64,000 nt of DNA from Phytohabitans sp036906915 (GCF_036906915.1 NZ_JBAKHX010000003.1:62001-126000), one strand, 5' to 3'. Shown: positions 49,654-58,863, counted from the first letter of the stretch. Program-made: numbers and translations. The notes: a model not told the origin generated them from the letters alone.

Positions 49654-49830
49654 TCAGTCGTCTTCGTCGTCGAGGCGGGCCAGCCAGGTGGCGAGCCGCT
49701 CGACGGGCGTCTCGAACTCCGGGTTCAGGTCGAGAAAGTCACGCAGCCGCTCCGCGACCCACTCGATGGTCACGGTCTCGCCGCCACGCCGCTCGACCAG
49801 CTCCTCGATGCCACGATCGGTGAAGTACAC
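49654..49830 (-). CDS. DUF6104-like small protein downstream of kgd
   Basis: 58-residue acidic protein: MYFTDRGIEELVERRGGETV, then IEWVAERLRDFLDLNPEFET and a tail of DDEDD. The pattern and its place directly after kgd match the actinobacterial DUF6104 family of unknown function. It starts at GTG 49830, 9 bases after the kgd stop (49840), so the two are co-transcribed. Too short for many gene finders. Confidence 0.8.
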   Translation of the reverse strand: MYFTDRGIEELVERRGGETVTIEWVAERLRDFLDLNPEFETPVERLATWLARLDDEDD

Positions 49831-49839
49831 GGCGCCCGC

Positions 49840-52800
49840 CTACGGCTTCGGGAGAGCGGCCTCGACCAGCGCGGCCTGCTCGGCGTCGTGCAGCTTCGCC
49901 GAACCGACCGCCGGCGCGGCCGCCGCCGGCCGGGAGATCCGGCGCAGGCGTACGCCTTCGAGGTGCTCCAGCAGGTTGAGCGCCACGAACGACCACGCAC
50001 CCTGGTTGGCCGGCTCCTCCTGTACCCAGGCGAAGTCTTCCGCGTTCGGGTACTGGGCGAGCGCCGCCCGCAGCTCCTCCACGGGCAGCGGGTAGAGCTG
50101 CTCCATGCGCAGGATCGCGGTGTCGGTGACCTCTCGCTCGGCGCGTGCCTGGAAGAGGTCGTAGTACACCTTGCCGGTGCACAGCAGCACCCGCTTCACG
50201 GCCTCCGGCTTGAGTCCCCCGGGGTCGCCCATCACCGTCTGGAACGTGCCCTGGGTGAAGTCTTCGACCGCGGACACAGCCAGCTTGTGCCGCAGCAGCG
50301 ACTTCGGCGTGAACACCACAAGCGGCTTGCGCTTCGGCGACAGAGCCTGGCGGCGCAGCAGGTGGAAGTAGTTCGCCGGCGTGGTCGGGATCGCGACCCG
50401 CATGTTGTCTTCGGCGCAGAGCTGTAGGTAACGCTCGGGGCGGCCGGACGTGTGGTCGGGGCCTTGGCCCTCGTGCCCGTGCGGCAGCAGCAGCACCAGC
50501 GACGACTGCTGGCCCCACTTCACCTCACCCGACGAGATGAACTCGTCGACCACCGACTGCGCGCCGTTGGCGAAGTCGCCGAACTGCGCCTCCCACGCCA
50601 CCAGCGCCTCGGTGTTCTCCACCGAGTAGCCGTACTCGAAGCCCATCGCCGCGTACTCGGACAGCAGCGAGTCGTGGATGAACAGCCGGGCCCGGTCCTT
50701 GCGCATCGCGTACAGGGGCATGTAGTCCTGCCCGGTGCGGGCGTCGACCACCGACGCGTGCCGTTGCACGAACGTGCCCCGGCGCGAGTCCTGCCCGGCG
50801 AGGCGCACCGTGATGCCGTCGTTGAGCAGCGACCCGAACGCGATCAGCTCGCTGTAGCCCCAGTCGATGTTGCCCTCGACCGACATCTTGGCCCGCCGCT
50901 CCAGCAGCTGCTGGACGCGCTTGTGCGGGGTGAAGCCTTCGGGCAGGTTGACGTGGGCGTCTCCGATCGCCTTGACGACCGCCGCGTCGACCGCGGTGGT
51001 CACCGCCGGCTCCGGCTCCGGCTGCCGGGACCGCGCCGGACGGGTGCCCGTGAGCGCCGTGTCGCGGGTGGCCTTGAAGACCTGCTCAAGCTGGGACTGG
51101 TAGTCGCGCAGCAGCTCCTCGGCGTCGTCGACGGTGATGTCGCCGCGACCGATCAGCTCTTCGGTGTACAGCTTTCGGACCGAGCGCTTCTTGTCGATGA
51201 TCGCGTACATCAGCGGGTTGGTCATGGCCGGGTCGTCGCCCTCGTTGTGGCCACGCCGCCGGTAGCAGACCAGGTCGATCACGACGTCCTTGTTGAACGC
51301 TTGGCGGTACTCGAACGCCAGCCGCGCGACCCGCACGACCGTCTCGGGGTCGTCGCCGTTCACGTGGAAGATCGGGGCCTGGATCATCCGGGCCACGTCG
51401 GTCGAGTACAGGGACGAGCGGCTGTATTCCGGGGCGGTGGTGAAGCCGACCTGGTTGTTGACCACCACGTGCACCGAACCACCGGTGCGGTATCCGCGAA
51501 GCTGGCTCAGGTTGAGGGTCTCGGCGACCACGCCCTGGCCGGCGAACGCGGCGTCACCGTGCACCGCGAGCGGCAGCACTGTGTAGCCCTCGAGCTTGAG
51601 GTCGATGCGGTCCTGCTTGGCCCGGACGATGCCCTCCATCACCGGGTCGACCGCTTCCAGGTGCGACGGGTTCGCCGTCACCGACACGGTGATCGCGTGC
51701 TCACCGTCCGGGGTGGTGAACTTGCCGACCTGGCCCAGGTGGTACTTGACGTCGCCAGAGCCGTGCGCCGACTTCGGGTCGATGTGCCCCTCGAACTCGG
51801 AGAAGATCTTCTCGTACGGCTTGCCGACGATGTTGGCCAGCACGTTGAGCCGGCCACGGTGGGCCATGCCGATGACGACCTCGTCGAGGTCGGCCTCGGC
51901 AGCGGCCTGGAGCACCTCGTCGAGCAGCGGGATCAGCGACTCGCCGCCCTCCAGCGAGAACCGCTTCTGCCCCACGTACTTGGTCTGCAGGAATGTCTCG
52001 AACGCCTCGGCCGCGTTGAGCCTGTTCAGGATGTGCTTCTGCTCGTCCCGATCCGGCTTCTGGTACTGGAGCTCGATCCGCTCCTGGATCCAGCGCCGCT
52101 CCTCCGGGTCCTGGATGTGCATGTACTCGACGCCGACGCGGCGGCAGTACGAGTTACGCAGCACACCGAGGATCTCCCGCAGCTTCATCCGCTGCTTGCC
52201 GGCGAAGCCGGCAACCGGGAAGCTGCGGTCGAGGTCCCACAGCGTGAGGCCGTGTTCGAGCACGTCCAGGTCCGGATGCTTGCGCATCGCGAACTCCAGC
52301 GGGTCGGTGTCCGCCATGAGGTGTCCACGCACGCGGTACGCGTGGATGAGCTCGTGTACGCGGGCGGTCTTGTTGATCTGACCCTCGGAGCTGACCGCGA
52401 CGTCGCGCACCCAGCGCACGGGCTCGTAGGGGATCCGCAGCGACGTGAAGATCTCGTCGTAGAAGCCGTGCTCGCCGAGCAGCAGCTCGTGCACGATCTT
52501 GAGGAACTCGCCGGACTGCGCGCCCTGGATGATCCGGTGGTCGTAGGTGCTGGTCAGCGTGGTGATCTTGCTGACGGCCAGGTCGGCGAGGGTCTCCTCG
52601 GACATGCCCGAGTACGGCGCCGGGTACTCCATCGCGCCCACGCCGATGATCGCGCCCTGCCCGGTCATCAGCCGCGGCATCGAGTGCACGGTGCCGATGC
52701 CACCCGGGTTGGTCAGCGAGATCGTGGTGCCGGAGTAGTCGTCCATGGTCAGCTCGTTGCGGCGGGCGCGCCGGACCACGTCCTCGTACGCCTGCCAGAA

Positions 52801-53514
52801 CTGCCGGAAGTCCATCTCCTCGGTGCCCTTGATGCTCGGCACCACGAGCGTGCGGGAGCCGTCGGACTTCGCGAGGTCGATCGCGATGCCGAGGTTGACG
52901 TGCTCCGGCTGGACCATCGTCGGCTTGCCGTCGACCTCGGCGTACGAGTTGTTCATCTCCGGGTGCACCCGGAGCGCCTTGATCAGGGCGTAGCCGATCA
53001 GGTGCGTGAAGCTGACCTTGCCGCCTCGGCCCCGGGCGAGGTGGTTGTTGATCACGATGCGGTTGTCGACGAGCAGCTTCGCCGGCACGGCGCGGACGCT
53101 GGTCGCGGTCGGGACCGCCAGCGAGGCGTCCATGTTTTGCACGATGCGGGCCGCGACGCCACGCAGCGGGACGGTCTTCGCCCCGGAGGGCGCCTTCGCC
53201 GGCTCAGCCTTAGCCTTGGGCGCCGCCTTGGTCTCGGGCTTGGCTGGGGCGGCCGGCTTGGCCTTCGCATCCTGCGCGGGCGCGGGCGCGGCCTTGGTGG
53301 GGGTCGTGGGGTTGGCAGAGCTTTCCTGGGGGGAAGCCGCCGCTGGGCTCGCCGGCTGCTCGACGGCGGGCTTGTAGTCGGCGAAGAAGTCGTGCCACGC
53401 CGGGTCGACGCTAGCTGGATCGGCGAGATACTTCTGGTACATCTCCTCGACGATCCACTCGTTCGGACCGAAGCCTGCTAGCGGATTCTCCTGCGAGGTC
53501 TGTTGGGTCGACAC
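49840..53514 (-). CDS. kgd: Multifunctional 2-oxoglutarate decarboxylase/dehydrogenase (Kgd)
   Basis: About 1224 residues, the E1-E2 fusion of actinobacterial 2-oxoglutarate metabolism. N-terminal recruitment helix NPLAGFGPNEWIVEEMYQKY; a Pro/Ala/Lys linker (about 45-110); an E2-like acyltransferase domain (about 115-345: GRGGKVSFTHLIGYALIKAL, STYDHRIIQGAQSGEFL); then the ThDP-dependent E1 part (EVVIGMAHRGRLNVLANIVG, VHVVVNNQVGFTT, HGDAAFAGQGVV, LLLPHGHEGQGPDHTSGR). Works with lipoamide dehydrogenase or as a decarboxylase, regulated in mycobacteria by the FHA protein GarA. The start is uncertain: GTG 53514 (MSTQQTSQ) fits the family, ATG 53547 would add 11 basic residues. Confidence 0.95.
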   Translation of the reverse strand: MSTQQTSQENPLAGFGPNEWIVEEMYQKYLADPASVDPAWHDFFADYKPAVEQPASPAAASPQESSANPTTPTKAAPAPAQDAKAKPAAPAKPETKAAPKAKAEPAKAPSGAKTVPLRGVAARIVQNMDASLAVPTATSVRAVPAKLLVDNRIVINNHLARGRGGKVSFTHLIGYALIKALRVHPEMNNSYAEVDGKPTMVQPEHVNLGIAIDLAKSDGSRTLVVPSIKGTEEMDFRQFWQAYEDVVRRARRNELTMDDYSGTTISLTNPGGIGTVHSMPRLMTGQGAIIGVGAMEYPAPYSGMSEETLADLAVSKITTLTSTYDHRIIQGAQSGEFLKIVHELLLGEHGFYDEIFTSLRIPYEPVRWVRDVAVSSEGQINKTARVHELIHAYRVRGHLMADTDPLEFAMRKHPDLDVLEHGLTLWDLDRSFPVAGFAGKQRMKLREILGVLRNSYCRRVGVEYMHIQDPEERRWIQERIELQYQKPDRDEQKHILNRLNAAEAFETFLQTKYVGQKRFSLEGGESLIPLLDEVLQAAAEADLDEVVIGMAHRGRLNVLANIVGKPYEKIFSEFEGHIDPKSAHGSGDVKYHLGQVGKFTTPDGEHAITVSVTANPSHLEAVDPVMEGIVRAKQDRIDLKLEGYTVLPLAVHGDAAFAGQGVVAETLNLSQLRGYRTGGSVHVVVNNQVGFTTAPEYSRSSLYSTDVARMIQAPIFHVNGDDPETVVRVARLAFEYRQAFNKDVVIDLVCYRRRGHNEGDDPAMTNPLMYAIIDKKRSVRKLYTEELIGRGDITVDDAEELLRDYQSQLEQVFKATRDTALTGTRPARSRQPEPEPAVTTAVDAAVVKAIGDAHVNLPEGFTPHKRVQQLLERRAKMSVEGNIDWGYSELIAFGSLLNDGITVRLAGQDSRRGTFVQRHASVVDARTGQDYMPLYAMRKDRARLFIHDSLLSEYAAMGFEYGYSVENTEALVAWEAQFGDFANGAQSVVDEFISSGEVKWGQQSSLVLLLPHGHEGQGPDHTSGRPERYLQLCAEDNMRVAIPTTPANYFHLLRRQALSPKRKPLVVFTPKSLLRHKLAVSAVEDFTQGTFQTVMGDPGGLKPEAVKRVLLCTGKVYYDLFQARAEREVTDTAILRMEQLYPLPVEELRAALAQYPNAEDFAWVQEEPANQGAWSFVALNLLEHLEGVRLRRISRPAAAAPAVGSAKLHDAEQAALVEAALPKP

Positions 53515-53700
53515 GGCCGGTAATCGCCTCTTTCGCGCGCGGTACATGCCACACGAGGTGGGAGTCGGAAGTCGGCTTCCAGGCTACGCCGTATCGAAAC
53601 GGCGTTCGTTGTCGCGGTCCTCCCGTGTCGAGTTTCACACCAACAACCCGCTCCCCACCAGCGCCGCACGCCCCGCGGGCCGCGCCCACCTCTCCCCACC

Positions 53701-53776
53701 GATCAAGGGCAAACGCACGTGGCTGAATCTCCGATTCACGTGCATTCGCCCTTGATCGACGCGAAAGCCCTTGATC
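53701..53776. repeat. CACGTG palindromic element, copy D
   Basis: 21-base arms 53701-53721 and 53737-53757 (one or two mismatch pairs), 15-base loop, followed by CCCTTGATC (53768-53776). Located downstream of the ABC permease gene, between it and kgd. The remaining bases 53548-53700 hold nothing recognised. Confidence 0.85.
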
Positions 53777-53787
53777 TGTGAAAGCGG

Positions 53788-54615
53788 TTAGGAGATGTCG
53801 CGGGTGCGCATCAGCAAGGTGCCGACCGTGCCGGCCACGATGGCGTACCCGATCAGGACCAGGGCGCCTGCCCACTGCGGCGGGTTGCCCGGCAGGTCCG
53901 TGCCCGACACCATCAGCTGCGAGGCCAGCGACGGCACTAGCAGCTGCAGGTTGTTGAACCAGTCGCCGAACCGGTCTGCCAGTACCGTGAAGAAGATCGC
54001 GGCGCCGACGTATCCGGCGAAGTACAGCACCAACGCGGTGATCGTGGCGCCGATCTGGCTGCGGATCAGCACACCGAAGCCGACGCCGAAGATCGCCCAC
54101 AGCAGGTACGCCAGGGCGTTCAGCGAGATCGCACGCCAGACCGCCCCGTCGCCCAGGTGGGCGGCCTCGTCGTTGGCCCCCATGATGAGCGCGCCGATCG
54201 GCAGGTTGGCGGCGGTGGTGACGACCCACAGCACCAGCCCGAACACGCCCGCGGCGAACAGCTTGGCCAGCACGACCCGGGTGCGGTGCGGGGTGGTCAG
54301 GAACGTGGTGGTGACCGTCTGGTGGAAGTACTCGTTCGTCACCACGATCGCGCCGAGCAGCATGACGATCGCGACGCCGAAGAACTGCCCGTTCGTGTAG
54401 AGGTTGGCGGCCACGTTCGCGGGGTCGCTTGCCGCGATGATCTGCTCGGCGTCTTCGGCCGACATGCCCTCGGTCGATCCGGGGTCGAGCAGGAAGGCCG
54501 TCTGGAGCCCGTTGATCAGCAGCGTCAGGCCCCACAGTGGGAGTGTGATCAGTAGGAAGACCCACCACGTGTTCGTGGTGCGGATCTTGAGGAGTTCCGC
54601 GCGGATGAGGTTCAT
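53788..54615 (-). CDS. ABC transporter permease
   Basis: 275-residue ABC-2 type permease with six helices. It starts MNLIRAELLKIRTTNTWWVF, the typical amphipathic start of actinobacterial ABC-2 permeases; helices follow at WWVFLLITLPLWGLTLLING, a large loop, VAIVMLLGAIVVTNEYFHQT and others. The EYFHQTVTTTFLTTPHR stretch is a common cytosolic element. Exports an unknown substrate together with the ATPase upstream, whose stop overlaps this ATG (54612-54615). Confidence 0.88.
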   Translation of the reverse strand: MNLIRAELLKIRTTNTWWVFLLITLPLWGLTLLINGLQTAFLLDPGSTEGMSAEDAEQIIAASDPANVAANLYTNGQFFGVAIVMLLGAIVVTNEYFHQTVTTTFLTTPHRTRVVLAKLFAAGVFGLVLWVVTTAANLPIGALIMGANDEAAHLGDGAVWRAISLNALAYLLWAIFGVGFGVLIRSQIGATITALVLYFAGYVGAAIFFTVLADRFGDWFNNLQLLVPSLASQLMVSGTDLPGNPPQWAGALVLIGYAIVAGTVGTLLMRTRDIS

Positions 54616-55526
54616 CGGATGGCCGCCTTCCCCGCGGTCAGCTCCAGGAACACGCGCTCCAGGTCGGGGCGCTCCGTGGTCAGCTCGTGCAGCTCGACGC
54701 CGGCCTTCAGCGCGGCGCGTCCGACCGCCGGCGCGTCGACGCCGGTGACTAGCAGTACGCCGTCGCCGTTGGGCGTGACGGTCGCGTTGTCGGCGGACTT
54801 GAGAGCCTCCGCCAGCTCGGTGGCCTGCGGGGTGCGCACGCGCACCTGCGCGGTGTGCGCCATCGAGTCCATGACCTGGGCGACCGTGCCCTGCCGGACC
54901 AGCTTGCCGGCCGCGATGATCACCAGGTCGTCGGCCAGAATCTGCATTTCGGACAGCAGGTGGCTGGAGACCAGCACCGTGCGGCCCTGCGAGGCGAGCG
55001 ACTTGAGCAGGTCGCGCATCCACCGGATGCCCTCGGGGTCGAGGCCGTTGGCCGGCTCGTCGAGGATCAGCACCTGTGGGTCGCCGAGCATCGCCGCGGC
55101 GATGCCGAGCCGCTGGCGCATGCCGAGCGAGTACCCCTTGAACTTGCGCTTCGCGGCAGGGGTCAGCCCGACCAGCGCCAGCGCCTCGTCGGCCCGCTGC
55201 CGGGGGAACCCGGCCGCCGCGCAGACGACCCGCAGGTGGTTGACGCCGGTGCGCCCCTTGTGCGCGCTGGAGGCCTCCAGCACCGCGCCGACGTGCCGGA
55301 GCGGCTCGACCAGGTCGGCGTACCGCTGGCCGCCGATCGTGGCCTGGCCGGCGGTGGGCTTGACCAGGTTGAGCATCATCCGGAGCGTGGTGGTCTTGCC
55401 GGCGCCGTTCGGCCCGAGAAAGCCGGTGACCTTGCCGGGTTCCACGTTGAACGACAAGTTGTCGACGGCCCTGACGTTTTTATAGAGCTTCGTCAGTCCG
55501 GAGACGACGATCTGCCCGTCAGCCAT
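54612..55526 (-). CDS. ABC transporter ATP-binding protein
   Basis: 304-residue ATPase. Walker A GFLGPNGAGKTTTLRMM, signature YSLGMRQRLGIAAAMLG, Walker B VLILDEPANGLDPEG, and H-loop LVSSHLLSEMQ. The C-terminal 90 residues form the regulatory extension of drug/lantibiotic-type exporters. ATG 55526 with GAGGAG (as GAGGAGAACA) upstream. Drives the ABC-2 permease translated from the overlapping next gene. The pair resembles BcrA- or daunorubicin-type self-resistance exporters, but the substrate is not known. Confidence 0.92.
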   Translation of the reverse strand: MADGQIVVSGLTKLYKNVRAVDNLSFNVEPGKVTGFLGPNGAGKTTTLRMMLNLVKPTAGQATIGGQRYADLVEPLRHVGAVLEASSAHKGRTGVNHLRVVCAAAGFPRQRADEALALVGLTPAAKRKFKGYSLGMRQRLGIAAAMLGDPQVLILDEPANGLDPEGIRWMRDLLKSLASQGRTVLVSSHLLSEMQILADDLVIIAAGKLVRQGTVAQVMDSMAHTAQVRVRTPQATELAEALKSADNATVTPNGDGVLLVTGVDAPAVGRAALKAGVELHELTTERPDLERVFLELTAGKAAIR

Positions 55527-55599
55527 TGTTCTCCTCCCGTGAACGCGCCCGCGTCATCGTGCGCGCCGTCACACAGGGTGGCTGGCGGGCGCGACTACG

Positions 55600-56241
55600 T
55601 CAAACCGTCACCGCAATCCATGTGGCACGGGCCCGTGCCAGCTCAGCGCCGTCGGGCCCGTACAGCGCCGTGTGCACAAGGGCCTTGCGACCCTCGGCTG
55701 CCGCGAGCGCTCCGACCACCACGCACTGTTCATCGGGTACTGGCAGTGTCCGCACCTGTGCAGCGATGCGCCCGAGCACGTATGGCCTTCCCGGGCCGAT
55801 GATCGCCCAGCCGCCGGGGCAGTCGAGGGCGGCCCACACGGTCGGCACGGTCACCTCGGGCGGCACCGTCCACGGCGCGGCGGTGCGGTCGCCGGGCAGC
55901 TGGCCAGGGAAGATGTGCAGCCCGTCGGGGTGCTCCGGCCCGCACACGTAGCAGCTGGGAAACGGGTGGTCGGTGAAGCCCTGGTACGTCGCCGCCGCGG
56001 TGACCGCCTCGGCGGGACTGACCGGTGGCACGGCGACGGTGATGGGGTCGGCCGGTGCCAGCGTGGCCACCACGGTGCCGTCCGGCGTCCGCACCTCGTC
56101 GTCAGCCGTGGTCAGCGGCGTGTCCAGGGGCGGCGGCCGCCGGAGGGTCACCTCCACCGGCAGGCCAGCGGCGAACACACCAGCGGAGTAGCCGCCGTTG
56201 CCCGATCCGGGTGGCCCGTTGAAGCGACCCAGGATGATCAC
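55600..56241 (-). CDS. Hotdog-fold thioesterase-like protein
   Basis: 213-residue protein with RFNGPPGSGNGGYSAGVFA at the start and CYVCGPEHPDGLHIFPG in the middle, followed by WAALDCPGGWAIIG and LGRIAAQVRTLPVPDEQCVV. Glycine-rich NGGY-x-A-G and the D-C-P-G-G-W helix region resemble acyl-CoA thioesterase hotdog proteins of actinobacteria; substrate unknown. GTG 56241 is the start, since the frame beyond has no family likeness. A noncoding 157-base gap separates it from the divergent OlsB-like gene. Confidence 0.72.
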   Translation of the reverse strand: MIILGRFNGPPGSGNGGYSAGVFAAGLPVEVTLRRPPPLDTPLTTADDEVRTPDGTVVATLAPADPITVAVPPVSPAEAVTAAATYQGFTDHPFPSCYVCGPEHPDGLHIFPGQLPGDRTAAPWTVPPEVTVPTVWAALDCPGGWAIIGPGRPYVLGRIAAQVRTLPVPDEQCVVVGALAAAEGRKALVHTALYGPDGAELARARATWIAVTV

Positions 56242-56398
56242 CGGTCCGCCTTCCGGATCACGTGCTTGGGGCTCACGCCCTCCTTGCGCACCAGGGAAGT
56301 ACCCGAGTAACCGGCCACGCCCTACGGTCTCACAAGCGCCACACGGCCGACATGCCGGCGCCACTCGCCGATCACCGCCGATGCTTACACAGATAGGC

Positions 56399-57172
56399 AT
56401 GGCTGTACTGCTCACCGCCGACGCCCCCTCGGGCGTCACCGGCACCAGCGGATACTCGCTGCTGATCGCCGACGATGCCGCACAGGTGGCCGCCGCACAG
56501 CGGCTGCGTCACGCGGTCTTCGCCGGCGAACTGGGCGCCGATCTGCCCTCTGCGGTGGATGGGCGTGACGTCGACGAGTTCGACGAGCACTGTGACCACC
56601 TGATCGTGCGCGAGGAGCCGAGCGGCGCGGTGGTCGGCACGTACCGGATGCTGCCGCCGAAGAACGCGATCGCGGCCGGCCGGCGGTACGCGGACACCGA
56701 GTTCGACATGTCCGCGCTCAGCCCGCTGCGCGACCACCTGGTCGAGACCGGCCGGTCCTGCGTGCATCCCGAGCACCGTTCGGGTGCCGTCATCAACCTG
56801 ATGTGGGCCGGCATCGCCCGGTACCTGCACCTGAAGAATCTGCGGTGGCTGGGCGGGTGCGCGTCGGTGCCGCTGGACGTGACACCAGGGGTGTGGCAAC
56901 TGGCCCGCGCCAAGCACCTGTCGCCGCCGGCCCTGCGGGTGCGCCCGCGCCGGCCGTGGCTGGCCGCGCCGGGGGCGGCGGAGGCTGTCGCCGCGCACAC
57001 CGGCCGCCCCGCGGTCCCACCGTTGCTGCGCGGGTACCTGCGGCTGGGTGCCTGGATCTGCGGCGAGCCGGCGTACGACCCGGCCTTCGGCGTCGCGGAC
57101 TTCTACGTGCTGCTGTCGATGGACAGGGTCGACCCGAGATATCGCCGGCATTTCCTGGGGGCGGCCCGGTGA
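56399..57172 (+). CDS. OlsB-like GNAT N-acyltransferase
   Basis: 257-residue acyltransferase of the GNAT_5/autoinducer-synthase-like fold used by ornithine lipid synthase OlsB. Blocks: AAQRLRHAVFAGELGADLPS, DEFDEHCDHLIVREEPSGAV, VGTYRMLPPKNA, SCVHPEHRSGAVINLMWAGI and YLHLKNLRWLGGCASVPLD. The pairing with a PlsC-type O-acyltransferase, whose GTG overlaps its stop (GTGA 57169), is the classical OlsB-OlsA layout making 3-acyloxyacyl-ornithine. ATG 56399 is used; ATG 56381 is an alternative. Confidence 0.82.
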   Translation: MAVLLTADAPSGVTGTSGYSLLIADDAAQVAAAQRLRHAVFAGELGADLPSAVDGRDVDEFDEHCDHLIVREEPSGAVVGTYRMLPPKNAIAAGRRYADTEFDMSALSPLRDHLVETGRSCVHPEHRSGAVINLMWAGIARYLHLKNLRWLGGCASVPLDVTPGVWQLARAKHLSPPALRVRPRRPWLAAPGAAEAVAAHTGRPAVPPLLRGYLRLGAWICGEPAYDPAFGVADFYVLLSMDRVDPRYRRHFLGAAR

Positions 57173-57975
57173 GCGCGCTCTGGCAGCCGCGTTCGACGTG
57201 CGGGCCGGCCTGCCTGCCAGCCACTGCGCGGCGGGCGCGCGCCTCGCGGGTGCGGCAGGCGGCCCGGCTGGTGGCCCTGCTCGGCGCGCTACTGCTGGGC
57301 GTGACGCTTCTCCCCGTACTCCCACTGCTGAACGGGCATGGGCGGCGAGTTGCCGCGCGGACCTGGGCGCGCGCGGTGCTCGGGGCTCTTGGGGTGCGGC
57401 TGGTCGCTCGCGGCCGGTCGCCCGCCGGGCGGGCGCTGCTGGTCGCGAACCACATCTCGTGGCTGGACATCGTCGCGTTGATGGCGGCGGCGCCGGTGCG
57501 GATGGTGGCCAAGCACGACGTGCGGCGGTGGCCGGTGATCGGCGCGCTCGCCGCCGCCGGCGGCACGATCTTCATCGACCGCACCCGGCCCCGGAGCCTG
57601 CCGGCCACGGTGGCGCAGGTCGCCGCGGCGCTGCGGGCGGGCGGCGTGGTCGCGGCGTTCCCGGAGGGGACGACGTGGTGCGGCGCCTCGGCGGGGCGGT
57701 TCCGTCCGGCGATGTTCCAGGCGGCGCTGGACGCGGGCGCGACCGTGGTGCCGGTCTCGATCGGGTACGGGCGGGGCGCGACCACGGCGGCGTTCCTGGG
57801 CGACGACAGCCTGTGGACGTCGTTGCGGCGGGTGCTCGCGGTGCCGAGGCTCGAGGTGACGCTGACGGCGACGCCGGCGCTGCACCCGGAGGCGGTAGCG
57901 ACGCGCCGGCAGCTCGCGCGGGTGGCGGAGACGGCGGTACGCGGCGGCGTGTCGCAGTTCGGACTGGCTGCCTGA
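57169..57975 (+). CDS. OlsA/PlsC-like 1-acyl-glycerol-3-phosphate acyltransferase
   Basis: 268-residue membrane-bound acyltransferase. A hydrophobic helix (LVALLGALLLGVTLLPVLPL) is followed by the catalytic H-x4-D in ANHISWLDIVALMAA, block II-like IGALAAAGGTIFIDR, and the FPEGTT block in VAAFPEGTTWCGASAGRFRP. As partner of the OlsB-like gene it probably adds the second acyl chain of an ornithine-type lipid; a general lysophosphatidate acyltransferase role is the alternative. GTG 57169 overlaps the upstream stop. Ends 21 bases before the PadR operator region. Confidence 0.85.
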   Translation: MSALWQPRSTCGPACLPATARRARASRVRQAARLVALLGALLLGVTLLPVLPLLNGHGRRVAARTWARAVLGALGVRLVARGRSPAGRALLVANHISWLDIVALMAAAPVRMVAKHDVRRWPVIGALAAAGGTIFIDRTRPRSLPATVAQVAAALRAGGVVAAFPEGTTWCGASAGRFRPAMFQAALDAGATVVPVSIGYGRGATTAAFLGDDSLWTSLRRVLAVPRLEVTLTATPALHPEAVATRRQLARVAETAVRGGVSQFGLAA

Positions 57976-57996
57976 GGACGCGACACAGCGCTGGCC

Positions 57997-58020
57997 TATC
58001 GCGATGTATCGCGTTATGCT
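57997..58020 (+). promoter_or_regulatory. PadR-type operator and leaderless -10
   Basis: TATCGCG occurs at 57997 and 58007, and CGCGAT-GT-ATCGCG (58000-58013) is a perfect inverted repeat. TATGCT (58015-58020) is a -10 box exactly 6 bases before ATG 58027, giving a leaderless mRNA whose promoter would be covered by a dimer bound to the palindrome. The PadR protein of the same operon is the likely ligand. Confidence 0.72.
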
Positions 58021-58026
58021 TCCTTC

Positions 58027-58863
58027 ATGTCTAGATGGACAGTGGAGGAGCCCCGCCGGTTCAGCTTCGACGAGCCGGTCACCAGCCTTGTCGTGCACCT
58101 GATCGCTGGCCGTCTCAACGTGGTCGGCACCGACGGCCCCGCGCGGGTCGAGATAGCCGCGCATGGCGGCAAGCCGCTCATCATCGAGCACGAAAACGGG
58201 CAACTCGCCGTCCGCCACGAGATCAAGAAGTGGTCGTGGATAGGGTGGCCCGAATTCTCGCGGTGGTTCGGCCTCGGCAAGAAGTACCGCGCCGACGTGT
58301 CGATCGCGGTCCCGACCGGCACCCGCGCCCGGCTGCGCGTCGTCAGCGGCACGGCGATCGCGTCCGGGCTCCGGGAAGACACCGACGTCGACGTCACCTC
58401 CGGCCGGATCACGCTGATGGGCCTCGGTGGCCGCACCGTCGCCAAGCTCGTCTCCGGGCCGGTCGAGGCGCTCGGCATCGTCGGCGACCTCACGATGGAG
58501 ACCGTGTCCGGCGAGCTGGTGCTGGCCGACAGCCCCGCCCAGCGGGTGCACGCCCGCGCGGTTTCCGGCTCGATCACCTGCGACCTCGACAACCCTCGGG
58601 ACAGCGAGATCCGCCTCGGCACCGTCTCGGGTGGAGTCACCCTGCGGATCCGGGAGGACAGCGACCTCAGCGTCCAGCTGCACACCGACTCCGGGCGGAT
58701 CACCAGCGCGTTCCCGGAGCTGCGGTCCGGCGACGGGCCGAGCTGGTCGAGGGACGTGCACGGCGTGCTCGGCAGCGGTGCTGGCAAGCTGTGGGCGAAC
58801 ACCTCGTCGGGCAGCATCTCCCTGCTTGCTCGCCCGGCCCCGGACCCTGAGGACGTCGAATGA
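58027..58863 (+). CDS. DUF4097-family beta-repeat protein
   Basis: 278-residue protein of repeated beta-strand units (VVSGTAIASGLREDTDVDVT, KLVSGPVEALGIVGDLTMET, AVSGSITCDLDNPRDSEIRL and TVSGGVTLRIREDSDLSVQL) forming a right-handed beta-helix-like DUF4097 domain. No signal peptide or membrane segment. Usually encoded just before a PadR regulator, with which it may form a sensor. The last codons overlap PadR by ATGA. Leaderless start at ATG 58027. Confidence 0.88.
   Translation: MSRWTVEEPRRFSFDEPVTSLVVHLIAGRLNVVGTDGPARVEIAAHGGKPLIIEHENGQLAVRHEIKKWSWIGWPEFSRWFGLGKKYRADVSIAVPTGTRARLRVVSGTAIASGLREDTDVDVTSGRITLMGLGGRTVAKLVSGPVEALGIVGDLTMETVSGELVLADSPAQRVHARAVSGSITCDLDNPRDSEIRLGTVSGGVTLRIREDSDLSVQLHTDSGRITSAFPELRSGDGPSWSRDVHGVLGSGAGKLWANTSSGSISLLARPAPDPEDVE

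Noticed and set aside
50452..53481. Open frame of 1009 codons on the plus strand across kgd
   Set aside because: Antisense shadow of the well-conserved kgd gene.
54612..57975. A specialised-metabolite gene cluster (ABC exporter, acyltransferases)
   Set aside because: No core biosynthetic enzyme (PKS, NRPS, terpene or RiPP) is visible; the genes fit general export and membrane-lipid roles.
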